A stretch of DNA of 64,000 bases, taken from the NCBI GenBank assembly GCA_002633025.1, contig NMRB01001697.1, positions 82,519-146,518 on the forward strand. Direction: 5' to 3'. A model generated the notes under the pieces. It had not been told where the DNA came from and did no database searches. It saw only the letters and a program-made list of their open reading frames with translations. Positions within the stretch are counted from its first letter, which is position 1, and each line of letters opens with the position of its first letter. Below are positions 23,901 through 33,075 of the stretch, in pieces. The stretch is from Notospermus geniculatus. Its lineage: Eukaryota; Nemertea; Pilidiophora; Heteronemertea; Lineidae. Made by a program: the position numbers and the translations under genes.

Positions 23901-26900
23901 ACGCAGTCGGAACCCAGTCAGAATTTTTAGAATGTTCTTCGAATGTCCAGGAATGAACTACGAATTGTCATTCCAACGGCATTCCTGCTCATTCTGCCTC
24001 AGTGTGACGGGGGTATTAGATTCAGCAGCCTGTCGGGGACCATTCCTGCGGCATGCGAGATACACTCGCGGGAAGTTCCTGTTACATTCGAAGTACACCA
24101 ATTGCATTTTTTTGTCTTCGAGAGGCATTCTACTCTCCCGAATCCAGCTCGAATTTTGCAAATTTTCTCATTCCGGCTGGTTCTGCTTGATTCCTGCTGA
24201 TTCGAACTAAGTGTGACGGGGGCACACTCAGAATTCCGAGTGTTGTCAGTAAAACTGACGTTGTCAGTAAAACGGGTGCTTTTCTCTGCAACTATTCACA
24301 CATTGCGTCAAGTACCTTTGGTAAACAGGGACACATTCTTCAAAACCGATTGTTGATGGAACTGTGAAATCAACCAAAGTTTCAACGGTCAAATCTCCAT
24401 CGAGAATGTCGTTCAGCCTTTAGTCGGTCGTGAGGGGAGGCATGACAAACACAAGTATTAGCACCCCGTATGTTGTGGCGGAGCGATGAAAGATGGAGAG
24501 GCGATTGCTGGGCCGTCTTTGCGACGTCTGCGTACGGCGGCAACTTTGGCTCAAGGCCTTTTTGTAGCAATAAATATATTGTCCAACCGGGGTGGAGGCA
24601 AAGCTGGGCGTACTGCACTGACTATTTTGGTAGATGCATCGCTGTTCTACCACAGGCATTTGCAGAAGAGAAATTCCGATGCATGCAGCTGAAAGATGAT
24701 CTGAGACTGACGCGAGGCAACGGGCGTGAAACAAAGGCACGGAGTAGGCTATCTATCATTTATGTGTCTATTGAATGGAGGGTATTATTGTATCAGAATT
24801 GCAATTGACGTGTACAAATCTTCTTTGTTACCGCAGCCTACCTACCCGTTGCCATGGTAGTAATTGGCAGCCATGGATTTTCTGCCACTTTGGTCAAGTT
24901 TTCGGCTTTATTATTCGTGCAACACGGTATACATAATGGCCAATCCGGTCGAAATCCTTTGGTTTACAGAATGTAGGCCAGATACATGTATTAATAATAA
25001 ATATTTTCTCTCCAGGAGTCACCCCAGTTGTATTCTTCCCTCTTAACTACGCGTACAGCAGGGAGGATGTTAAAGGAAGCGGAAATGACGCCATCATCAA
25101 TGACGTCACACGCACTCGAGGTCCAGGCGGCCAATCAAACAACGCGTACGAATTCAAGGGAACAACAAATTCTTTCATCACAATAAAACACTCAGCAGGA
25201 TTGGATATTGGAAAGAAGGGGGATTTGACCATAGCTGCCTTTATCAAAATCGATGACGTAAAAAAGATGCCGTTGTTTGAATACTCAGACTCTTATAGGG
25301 GAATGAACGCATGGTTACTACGCCAAGGCGAGCTATTCGTTAACTTCGGCGAACCGAATTCAAATGCACTGCAGATAACGTTTTCAAAACTTAAAGTGAC
25401 ACCCCGGCGTTGGCAGTTTTTCGCGGCGTCCTATAACAAAGTCACCAAAAAGGCCATTGGATATCTTGATGATAAAATGGAAGAGAAGACTGGTCTAGCG
25501 TCAGTTGTTCCCAACACAACCCAAGATCTGCTGATCGGAAAGGGCGGGGCGGAGATGTTCCAAGGAGGCGTCAGTTGCGTTATGCTGTTCAAAGTGACCT
25601 TGACCTTGTCTGATGTGAAAAAGATGCGAGAGTACTGTCTCGCGAGAATATGGCTGCACCGTGAGTATGAATGAAAGCTTTTTGTACGATGCAGGCCTAT
25701 GAGTTTGTCCAATCTTAGCAGCCTTCAGAAGTCTTTCAGCGGTAAGGAGGCCAACCTCATGAATTTAATTTTCTACCATTCATTGCAGCAAAATTCACAC
25801 CAAAGCCTGTGGCATTCTGGCCGATGAACAAGCACACCAAAGAATATGATGTCACGGGAAACGAACATCACGCAACCCCGTTTGACGTAAAGCTTTCCAA
25901 AGGCCCACTTGGTGTACAGGAAACGGCATATACGTTTCACGGGCGGGCAAAATCCTACATGGAGGTAGCAGGTTTGGGGGAAATGGATGTTGGAAAAGAT
26001 GGATATTTTACATTTACGGCGTATATTCGGATACGAGTGTCGAAGTCCATGGCGTTCATTGAATGGGGACCTACAGGGGGCGCTCACGTATGGGATTATC
26101 CCGCTCCTACCCTGTTTACTAATCTCGATATGGCCGCTGGAATAATTAACAAATTTACATCTTTGATAATAAAGATCAACACGTGGTACTTTGTTGCCAT
26201 TTCTTACAGTAAAGACTCCAGAAAACTTATCGGCTGTTTGAACGAGAAGTGTGAAAGCACGACTAAAGCGTACACGAGTATCAAAACGGGGACACCTTGG
26301 GTTAATCTTGGTCGACGCAATGGGGACGCACGTTTATTTGACGGACAAATGAGCTGTGTGATGGTATTTAACAAAGGCTTGACTGAGGCAGAGATCAAGA
26401 GCCTACGGGAATACTGTCAAGAGATAAACAGCATGAAAGGTAAAAACTCCCTGTTGATTAGGCCTATTTAAGACTCTGTGCATTGCAAGCCCTTGCAGTG
26501 GTTCAAATTACTCCACCCCTCGCTCGTCGAAGGGTGAAGTGACCGTATGCATTTCGTTTTCGTTGTACAAGGTTTATGGTTCATAATACCGTGTTTTCGC
26601 AAAGACCCCGAAACGCCAACGCGAACGTCTATCCTTTTGTTCGGTGCTCTCTTCGTTGCATCAAACAATGGCTCATATGAAAAAGACTATCAAATGCTTT
26701 ACCTTCAGATTTGTACAGCATCGCCTAGTGTATTTGTATTGAAAAATTCAAGTAAAAGCATTTATATTCTTTATTCATATGACCAAATGAGTTTGGCGTT
26801 GGCGTTGGCGTTTCGGGGCTTTGCGAAAACTCCCTATTGTTCCTTTCCACAGAAACGATGTATCCCGCACCCATCGGCTTCTGGCCGATGAACTATGACG

Positions 26901-29660
26901 TGATGACAAATGACATAGCAAAAGCCGGGAACAACGGGCTCGGGGTCGGCCTGCAGCTCGCTCAGGGGCCTTCGGGAAAGCACGCCACGGCATTAGAGTT
27001 CACCGGGACGGAAAAGTCCTACGTGAAGATTACAGTCAACGGACCGCTGGACGTCGGTGCAGGGGGAAGCTTCGCATACACCAGCTTCATATACACGAAC
27101 AAAAAGACCGGTAGTCTCTGGGAATGGTACGAGGGAGGAAGCCAGACCAAGTTTTACATCAAGGACGAACTGATGGCCCATTTCAAATCGCGCACCGACC
27201 CAGCAAAGAGTTATATGAAGTCAATACCACTGGAATATCAGAAGTGGGTCTTCATTGGCATCAGTTATGATGTCGAGAATTGGAAGCTGACGTTGAAGGT
27301 AACCTTACTCTTTCCATTTTCCCGATTTCTTTGGTTTGCTTTGGCTCGTTCGCCGGATGGGGCCCTCTTCTCAGGAAGAAGACTATAAACTCGAAGTACT
27401 AGATCGCAACCTGTCTTTGGACAAGACAGGACTACTAGACAACCGTCCTCGAAATCGGTAACACGAAGCTATGTGGTATTCCCGTGCATTCCCAGTGCTT
27501 CGGCTGACGGAATTCATGAGCGAAAAGTGTGCTCAACAAGTCACCATGTCGACAGAATAAAAATGCTATAAACAATATTATTAATAATGTGATGAGTAAC
27601 TGAGTGGGAGGTGACAGGGTATTTTCTCCAAAATTTTCCATTCTAGGTCAACGAGAACGTGAAGTCCTTCAACATCGATCAGAAACATCTTGCAGATACC
27701 AAAGCTCGGGATATCTATATTGGGAAGAGTCCTGGGTCTGACTCGACTGACTGCTTCAAAGGACGAATGAGTTGTGTGATGCTCTATAACGTGGCACTGA
27801 CACCGGTAGAGATGGACCGCGTGAGATCATTCTGCCTGTCCTTTCAAGACACAGCTAGTCGAGCCGGTAGGTTGTAACGAGATCGGCATAAATTCCACCA
27901 AATGAGAATTTTGACGGCAAACGTTGTTCTTATACATGACTGGCGGAGCAAAGTAACAACTTGAGGCTAAAAGTGATTTGTTTTCGAATTTCGTTTGCAG
28001 GCCCGTTTTTCCCCGCACCAGCAGGGTATTGGCCAATGACTGGCACAACGCAAGGATACGACCTTTCGGGAAATGGCAACACTGCTACTCTACACGGGAC
28101 CACGTTTACGGAGGGACCAACCGGTAGAGCCACTGGGGCGATTGAACTTCATGGGAAGAGCACCTCCTACCTGACCGTGAAGAAATCCCCCACCATGAAT
28201 ATAGACCAGCGTGAGGGGATCGCATTCACAGCCTTCGTTAAGATCAAATCGGGGACAAGTGCAGCCATTCTGGAGTTGACCGAAGGGTGTCACGTTTGGA
28301 TGACTGCACGCAACCTTTACATCAACCTCGATTACACGAGCAGTTCAGCAACATTCGATATGAAATTCACTGTGGGCGTTTGGCGATTCATCGGGGTTTC
28401 CTATAGTAAAGCCACGAAGAAAGTGACTGGTTACATGGCGGGGGTTTCGCCGGAAACCCAAGAGAAACCCATTGTCTCGATCAATCCTCAGACTATTTCC
28501 AGCGAGATTTTCTTCGGTAAACGTGGGACCCAACATACGCTACATGCTGCCATCAGCTGTGCCATGTTGTTCAACAAACCTCTGACCGTCGACGATATGA
28601 AGAGGGCAAGGACGTTCTGCCTGAAGAAGAACCTCTATCGTAAAGGTAAAGAATGTTTGGGCAAAGCGCGATCACAAAACTGAAATCGACAAAGGCTGTG
28701 TTCAGAAACACGGTCACGAGTCTGAAAGCTACAAGGCTAATGTTCAGAAGCGCGATCACGAACCTGAAAGTATGTACAAAGCTGTGTTCAGGATCACGAA
28801 CATGAAAGCTACAAAGCTGTGTTCAGAAGCACGATCACGAACCTGAAAGCTACAAAGGCTGTGTTCAGAAGCACGATCACGAACCTGAAAGCTACAAAGC
28901 TGTGTTCAGAAGCACAATCACGAACCTGAAAGCTACAAAGGCTGTGTTCAGAAGCACGATCACGAACCTGAAAGCTACAAAGCTGTGTTCAGAAGCACGA
29001 TCACGAACCTGAAAGCTACATGCAAAGGCTGTGTTCAGAGCAGTGTGGTGTGGGTGGAGAGCTTTTGCCGCCTTAGTGCACACCGTGATCACGAAATTGA
29101 TAGCTATAACGCCTTGTTCAGAAGCAGTGTGCAATGGAAATGACAACGCTTTTGCCGCGTTGGTGCATATTGCGATCACGAAGCTGAAACCGACAAAGGC
29201 TGTGTGTTCAGAACCTGAGTTCGACGTGGAAATGTCAAAATTTACTCAGCTCAAAGGTCGATCACCGATACGATGGCAAGAGCGTGTATCGCATCTCCTG
29301 CTTGAGCTGTATTTTAGCCATCTTACTTTGATATTTGGTTTCGCTCGGTTTGTGTCGTAGGCAAGCTTTCCCCTCCCAGACTATTCATGTTGTACACTCG
29401 ACTTTGCAGGGAATTCGTTTGGCATCCGTGAAGGAGTGAAGATCCCGACCAGGGATTCATTCAAAGAATACACAGACGTTCCGAGTGACCTTCATTGCCT
29501 GGAACACTGTTACAGAGATATGCGATGCATCTCTGCGTCTTTCACCGCATCCACGGAGACGTGCTTATTGTCAAAGATAGACTACGTGACCGGTAAGAAG
29601 GCGCCGGTCACAGATGGAACGTCCGTTCTCTATACAGAGCAAGAAAAGTGGTTCCCTTGA
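20880..29660 (+). CDS. Secreted Link-like / 4x LamG-like / PAN protein (complete gene, 8 exons)
   Basis: Spliced exons 20880-20952, 22548-22856, 25016-25660, 25789-26439, 26853-27298, 27647-27866, 28001-28645 and 29410-29660 give 3240 nt, that is 1079 residues and a stop. All junctions are GT/AG and phase-consistent. Domain order: signal peptide, a Link-like module, four concanavalin-like jellyroll domains of about 215 residues, and a PAN/apple module. The likely place of action is outside the cell or the cell surface; there is no transmembrane helix after the signal peptide. Link modules bind hyaluronan, and LamG and PAN folds bind carbohydrate or protein, so a matrix, mucus or recognition role is inferred, not shown. 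Start choice: ATGs at 20880, 20886 and 20892 are in frame; the last has the best context (aagATGG). An upstream in-frame ATG at 20763 would place an unlikely polar leader before the signal peptide. Confidence 0.85.
21031..21635. mobile_element. 605-bp inverted-repeat element (CACTCTTAAAAAATT ends), intron 1
   Basis: The left end CACTCTTAAAAAATTCTTGTC and the inverted right end CACTCTAAAAAATTTCTCGTC match. Inside are several cttgtca/tgacaag words. The ends resemble those of the 917-bp element at 37824-38740 (CACTCTAAAAATTG), suggesting one superfamily. A tRNA-like B-box (GGTTCGAATCCC at 21356-21367) lies inside and may be a nested SINE remnant. Confidence 0.75.
21640..21840. repeat. Palindromic ggttctatntggaacc repeat cluster
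   Basis: Multiple forward and inverted copies of GGTTCTATCTGGAACC, GGTTCTATGTGGAACC and GGTTCTATATAGAACC occur within 200 bp. It looks like a fold-back repeat in intron 1 and has no coding potential. Confidence 0.7.
22038..22165. mobile_element. 128-bp MITE with TA target duplication
   Basis: Left GGAGTTTTCTCAAAGCCC and inverted right GAGAGTTTTCGCAAAGCCCC match, flanked by TA (22036-22037, 22166-22167). The middle has ccttttgttcggtg, which also occurs in the copies at 26589-26834, about 37020-37273 and about 61866-61975. This is the simplest uninterrupted member of the family. Confidence 0.82.
22548..22856 (+). CDS. Link-like (Xlink, hyaluronan-binding type) exon
   Basis: After TTTCTGCCACAG the exon reads in phase 1 and ends phase 1 (GACTTC then GTAAGT). 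The peptide contains YTRLATREELDEAW, a Cys-rich turn, GGSVVYPIRTPRAGCG, PAGIRVC and a final FCV. This is the order of landmarks of the C-terminal three quarters of a Link module (a TREQL.AAW helix, a D/GGTVRYPI strand, a PR.GCG loop, PGVR, and YCY/FCV). The N-terminal strand with its usual C-x-A-G-V pattern is poorly conserved, so this is a divergent member and binding of hyaluronan is uncertain. This exon and the signal-peptide exon exist only once, upstream of the duplicated block. Confidence 0.78.
22880..24326. repeat. 1.4-kb compound inverted repeat (fold-back) in intron 2
   Basis: Two pairs of long inverted arms share CCCCCGTCACAC termini. Arm L1 (about 22948-23330) is inverted as R1 (about 23641-24013), and arm L2 (about 23331-23640) is inverted as R2 (about 24014-24223). 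An outer pair (about 22885-22948 and 24250-24325, with tacttgacgcaatgtgtg) encloses them. The arms are rich in gaatgc/attccgac words and include a 20-bp direct repeat tcggactatttagaacgcag. The ORFs over this area appear in mirrored pairs, which shows that they are repeat artefacts. Confidence 0.85.
25016..25660 (+). CDS. LamG-like domain 1 exon (copy A)
   Basis: A single 645-bp exon, phase 1 to phase 1, after TTTCTCTCCAG and before GTGAGT. It encodes about 215 residues: VVFFPLNYAYSR at the first strand, EFKGTTNSFITIKHS, DIGKKGDLTIAAFIKI, RRWQFFAASYNK, SCVMLFKVTLTLSD and a final REYC. The pattern matches LamG_3/concanavalin-like jellyrolls. Two cysteines (SCV and YC near the end) are conserved in all four repeats and probably form a disulfide. 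Confidence 0.85.
25789..26439 (+). CDS. LamG-like domain 2 exon (copy A)
   Basis: 651 bp, phase 1 to phase 1. Landmarks: PVAFWPMNKHTKEYD, TAYTFHGRAKSYMEV, DVGKDGYFTFTAYI, NTWYFVAISYSKDSRK, GCLNEKC (an extra cysteine pair unique to this repeat), MSCVMVFNKGLTEAEI and REYC. It follows domain 1 after a 128-bp intron. Confidence 0.86.
26589..26834. mobile_element. MITE interrupted by a second MITE, ending 18 bp before an exon
   Basis: The outer element has ends CCGTGTTTTCGCAAAG and (inverted) GGGAGTTTTCGCAAAGCCCC with TA on both sides (26587-26588, 26835-26836). It is the same family as 22038-22165. At 26671-26784 it is split by another palindromic element starting GCTCATATGAAAAAGACTAT and ending ATTCATATGACC. 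The intron keeps only 18 bp (TA duplication, pyrimidine-rich stretch and AG) between the outer element and the LamG3 exon at 26853. Confidence 0.82.
26853..27866 (+). CDS. LamG-like domain 3, two exons (copy A, intact)
   Basis: Exons 26853-27298 and 27647-27866 are joined in phase 0 (TTGAAG then GTCAACGAG). The peptide begins TMYPAPIGFWPMNYD and includes GPSGKHATALEFTG, DVGAGGSFAYTSFI, QKWVFIGISYDVEN, DIYIGKSPGSD, MSCVMLYNVALTPVEM and RSFC. This is the only one of the four domains split by an intron. The intron in copy A is short (348 bp); in copy B it holds a 917-bp transposon. The reading frame is open here, unlike in copy B. Confidence 0.86.
28001..28645 (+). CDS. LamG-like domain 4 exon (copy A)
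   Basis: 645 bp, phase 1 to phase 1, after CGTTTGCAG. Landmarks: PAGYWPMTGTTQGYDLSGNG, GPTGRATGAIELHG, NIDQREGIAFTAFVKI, WRFIGVSYSKATKK, SCAMLFNKPLTVDDM and RTFC. The encoded protein is identical in copy B. Confidence 0.87.
28690..29035. repeat. Intronic minisatellite, about 41-bp unit, copy A
   Basis: The unit runs gctacaaaggctgtgttcag then aagcacgatcacgaacctga, repeated about eight times with 1-8 bp length variation. Unit B carries fewer units (40030-40345), so the array has changed length since duplication. It lies in the intron before the PAN exon. Confidence 0.9.
29410..29660 (+). CDS. PAN/apple-like terminal exon (copy A)
   Basis: After GACTTTGCAG the exon reads from phase 1 to a TGA at 29658-29660. 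The peptide of about 83 residues starts NSFGIREGVKIP and has cysteines spaced C-x3-C-x5-C-x11-C (DLHCLEHCYRDMRC, then ETC), typical of the core of PAN/apple modules, and ends EQEKWFP. PAN modules mediate protein or carbohydrate contacts. Placement at the C-terminus of a secreted multi-LamG protein is consistent with an adhesive role (inference). Confidence 0.75.
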
Positions 29661-32367
29661 GTAGAAGCCATCTGACTCTTACTATCAAACACGGCCTCAG
29701 AAATATATCGATCCTGGGCCTCACGATATGTAGGTCTACGGTTTGTGATGAGATGGAGTTGGTATCGCTGACAGGGATGCAAATTTATCACCGCTCAGTG
29801 ACATCGACTCCAGAAAAGGCGTCCTACCGCACTGTTTCAGGATCGTCGGCGGTTGTGAACAAGCGCCACTGTATGCTTGAAGTATGCCTCAGTATTCCTC
29901 CCCTGGCGGCGGAATCTGGAATCAACGTGATAAGACTGCATGGTGTCCTGTCCTGTTGACATGTCTAGACTTCGTAAATACCTCAACAGTTAATTTCACC
30001 AACAACCGACGTTAGTTTATCATTGCGAAAGGAAAGTGGGGAGAATTTGTTAAACACCCTCTGCGGGTCAATTAAAATCAAGTAATTTCTTGAGTCACGA
30101 CTTTGCATAAAGTCGGCAGTTCTTGGATCCCGTAATGAAAGACATGTACAGTTTGCTGATGGATGAAGAAACACGTGTGATCAATTTCCCCAACTCCACG
30201 TGGCTGGTGTACCCGAGCGGAAATCAGCCGTGTACACTTGCTTCGTTCCCAGTTCGTTCGCTGGTTACAAGGCCGTCTCTTGGATTAATGCAATGACATG
30301 AAAGGGAATGAAAATTGCATACATGTATTTGCGATTTTATAGCTTTAAATGCATGTCTGATACGAATCGTAGAGATATTTGTTACCAAAGGTCTTGTACA
30401 GGGGCCATATTCATGAAGCCTTCGCAACTTTGCTTGCACGCAAATCTATTGTAAGGCAGTCAGTGAACAATAGGGCATGTGCAGCCAACAATAGACTTGC
30501 GTGCATGCAAAGTTGCGAAGGCTTTGTGAATATGGCCCCCTGGGTCCAATTGGATGGTCGACAGAAATCGAACGTGCGCTCTCGGCCTGTACGACATAAC
30601 AAGAGTTCCATTGGCCTGGTGCTCAGCTGAGCATTCGGCGGTGGGACCGGGGACCAAACTAAACTATCTCTGGCGGAATTCCATTGCTGAAAGGTAACAC
30701 AGGGTTGCTAATGAACCGAAGCGGAATGGTCACGTGATCGGATGGTGCTGTATAAACCCTGTCAAAATTTAAACCATTGCCCCGGGGATGTTGTTGAATG
30801 TAAAAAATATCAGACAGATGATTCATGTCAGAAACAGTATTCCTTCTGGCTCGACTTTCATATTATAGCTTCCTACAAACAATTCAAGTCATTGGCTATC
30901 ATATAAACGCCTTATTACCCCTAGAGTGGAGTTGACATTTATTATATACCAGTTGTAATGATGGTCTGCCCCGGGGGTAGATTTATTCGGAACGAAAGGG
31001 TATATCTCTTGACGGTGTAATTTTTATCCCGTGGGTCTCGCATACACACAGGTCTGCTGAGTCAATATCCAACACTGGGGTCAATGCATGACTGGCGAGA
31101 CAGACCCAAACCTGTACATTGTCACCAAAAGTGTTGGGGTGTCGGGGTTTCCGCCATCAGTGAACTGGTGGGTCACAGTTCGTAGCGCGCGAGGAAACGT
31201 TGACTTTCTTCGGCGTTCTTTTATTCTCTCCTGGCATACCGACGTTCAAAGAGGCGTGGAACAGGAACGAAAAAAAAAGTATTCAGCAGGGAGCCAGAAG
31301 GAAAACACATCAATGCGCTGTGGAGAAGATCTTCCAACAAGTCTCGCACTCTCGTTCAATCTCGTGGGATTTAAAAGCAACTTTGAATGCAAATAGTGAC
31401 GGGTGATATGCTGATGAACGTGGCGTTACGTTTCGTTAATTCGCGGGATTTTAATGAGACTGAGATTGAAATCTCTGCAGATTTGGGCCATGTATATTCA
31501 ACAGAGAACGACAATGGAACACAGGCAGTTGCTATCACTCTTGGGTACACGCGTTTCACTGAAAAGGGGGGATGGCACGGGATGAATATAAAGTAGGGTT
31601 ATTCGGCGAAGCACAACTGGTTTCCAATTTTTCGTGAGGGAACTTACCTCGGTGCGCTTTGGTCAAAAGCGGTAATCAATTTTGTATGCCACTGCTGCTG
31701 AGAGCAGCTCCCCGAGAGTCCGCGCGTGGGGGAATTCGGTACAGCTGATGTATTCCACTGCCCATCAACACTGAAGCGTGGAGATTGCCAGCGATGCATG
31801 GAGGATCGGATCGCGGGTCGAACATCGGTGAAGAAAGGTCGGAATGGTTTAACAGATCAATTTATCAATGCTCGTCGATTGAATGCTAGGACATCGCCGC
31901 GTGAAAAGCAATGTCAACAACAGACTTTGCTAGTTGAAAGTACATGTACATGTAATATGGCATTGAAAAATAAAAAAGAAGATTAAATTTTACGACATGT
32001 CTGAAAATATTCTCGCAAATTGTGGGGTACATTGTATGGCAGTCCGCCAGCGTCTGATCTAATGACTGTTTTAATACCAGACGATATCGTCATACAAGCC
32101 ATCGGAGAGTGTTTTATTTCTAATCCGTCCATTGTGTTTCAAAAATGTATCAAATTCTTATCAATCAGATATCTTCATAAATTATTTGTAAAAATCATAA
32201 ACTCTTATTAGTTCCACGGTTTATCAACCGCACATCAAAGTACACGGCCATCCCTGTATCATATTAAAACGCGGATTTAGAGATTAGCCGTTGTACCGTA
32301 GACAATGTATCGGATTCAGTAGTTACAGGGTGTGACAGAAATACAACGACACTGTCCGAACTGGCAA
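29661..32367. other. 3' flank of copy A gene, with one small conserved ORF
   Basis: Contains the presumed 3' UTR; an AATAAA occurs only at 31969-31974, and an ATTAAA at about 30071 may serve earlier. A 69-codon ORF at 31387-31596 (starts MQIVTGDMLMNVALRF) is unchanged in copy B (42826-43035), although neighbouring DNA differs by indels. It has no recognised domain, and I cannot say whether it is translated. Confidence 0.4.
30401..30540. mobile_element. 140-bp palindromic MITE, copy A
   Basis: Left GGGGCCATATTCATGAAGCC and inverted right GGGGGCCATATTCACAAAGC continue into CTTCGCAACTTTGC on both sides. It is present at the same place in unit B (41691-41830), so it was inserted before the duplication. 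Confidence 0.85.
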
Positions 32368-32808
32368 TAGTCTAGACGCAGAACGAAAAAGTGGGAAATT
32401 TTGTATAACAGCAATTTTTTTGCATTTTTTATATCTCCAAATGATAGAGATTCAGAATCCGGCGGGTGCCACTCTGGCACCCTTGAGCGTTTTGAGAAAA
32501 TCCCGTTTGAATTTTTCGAACTGACTTTATCATTGGACGTCAGCTGACGCAACGACTGAGCTTTGTACAGGAGAATGGAACCCGATGTACAGCTAACTTT
32601 TAAACGGTGGGATTTACACCCCGTAAATGTATTACCAACAGATAGAAACATGGTGCCTCAGAAGCAGACAAGCATGTTTTTAATTGTTTTCAGTAGTTAT
32701 GTAATAGCGAAATGGACTCTGTCATTTGGAGATATAAAAAATGCAAAAAAATTGCTGTTATACAAAAAGTACCACTTCTCAGAAAATCGGGGTTTTGCGT
32801 CCGGACTA
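32368..32808. mobile_element. 441-bp inverted-repeat element with CAA target duplication, only in copy A
   Basis: Ends TAGTCTAGACGC and inverted TAGTCCGGACGC, with longer subterminal arms (TTTTGTATAACAGCAA and TTTGGAGATATAAAAAATGC in both orientations). It is flanked by CAA at 32365-32367 and 32809-32811. Unit B has the uninterrupted site ctggcaacgcagacg at 43771-43785 with a single CAA. No transposase is encoded. The 3-bp duplication would suit a Harbinger-like element, but that is inference. Confidence 0.88.
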
Positions 32809-32811
32809 CAA

Positions 32812-33075
32812 CGCAGACGTACGGCGAAACAGAATCACGCTTCGCTGATTGGCTGAAGTGATGTGCCAACGACACTTCTAGGGCCGAACCGTACTGGTAG
32901 GGCAGACGTACGGAGAAACAGAATCAGGCATTGCTGATTGGCTGAAATAATGTGCCAAAAAAGCCACAAAAGTACAAACGACACTTCTAGGGCCGAATGA
33001 CTGGTATAGAAGTTCGGAAAACCAGAATCACGCACCGCAGATTGGCTGAAATAGTGTGCCAAAGAAGTTTCACTC
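32812..33075. repeat. Three ~100-bp tandem units with inverted CCAAT motifs
   Basis: Each unit has (a)cgtacgg-aaacagaatca, a gattggctgaa motif (about 32846, 32936, 33042), aatgtgccaa and cgacacttctagggccgaa. The same array is at about 43777-44030 in unit B. Further CCAAT motifs occur at about 33466 and 33530. It could be regulatory; no gene start was confirmed beside it. Confidence 0.65.

Noticed and set aside
23008-24210. Several 100-135-codon ORFs on both strands around 23-24 kb
   Set aside because: They appear as mirrored pairs on the arms of the fold-back repeat.
24470-24808. 112-codon ORF (and its counterpart at 34826) as an additional exon
   Set aside because: No flanking splice sites compatible with the Link and LamG1 phases and no domain; the ORF differs by indels between copies.
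28690-29035. CRISPR-like array
   Set aside because: Repeats are contiguous without unique spacers and the genome is eukaryotic; it is an intronic minisatellite.
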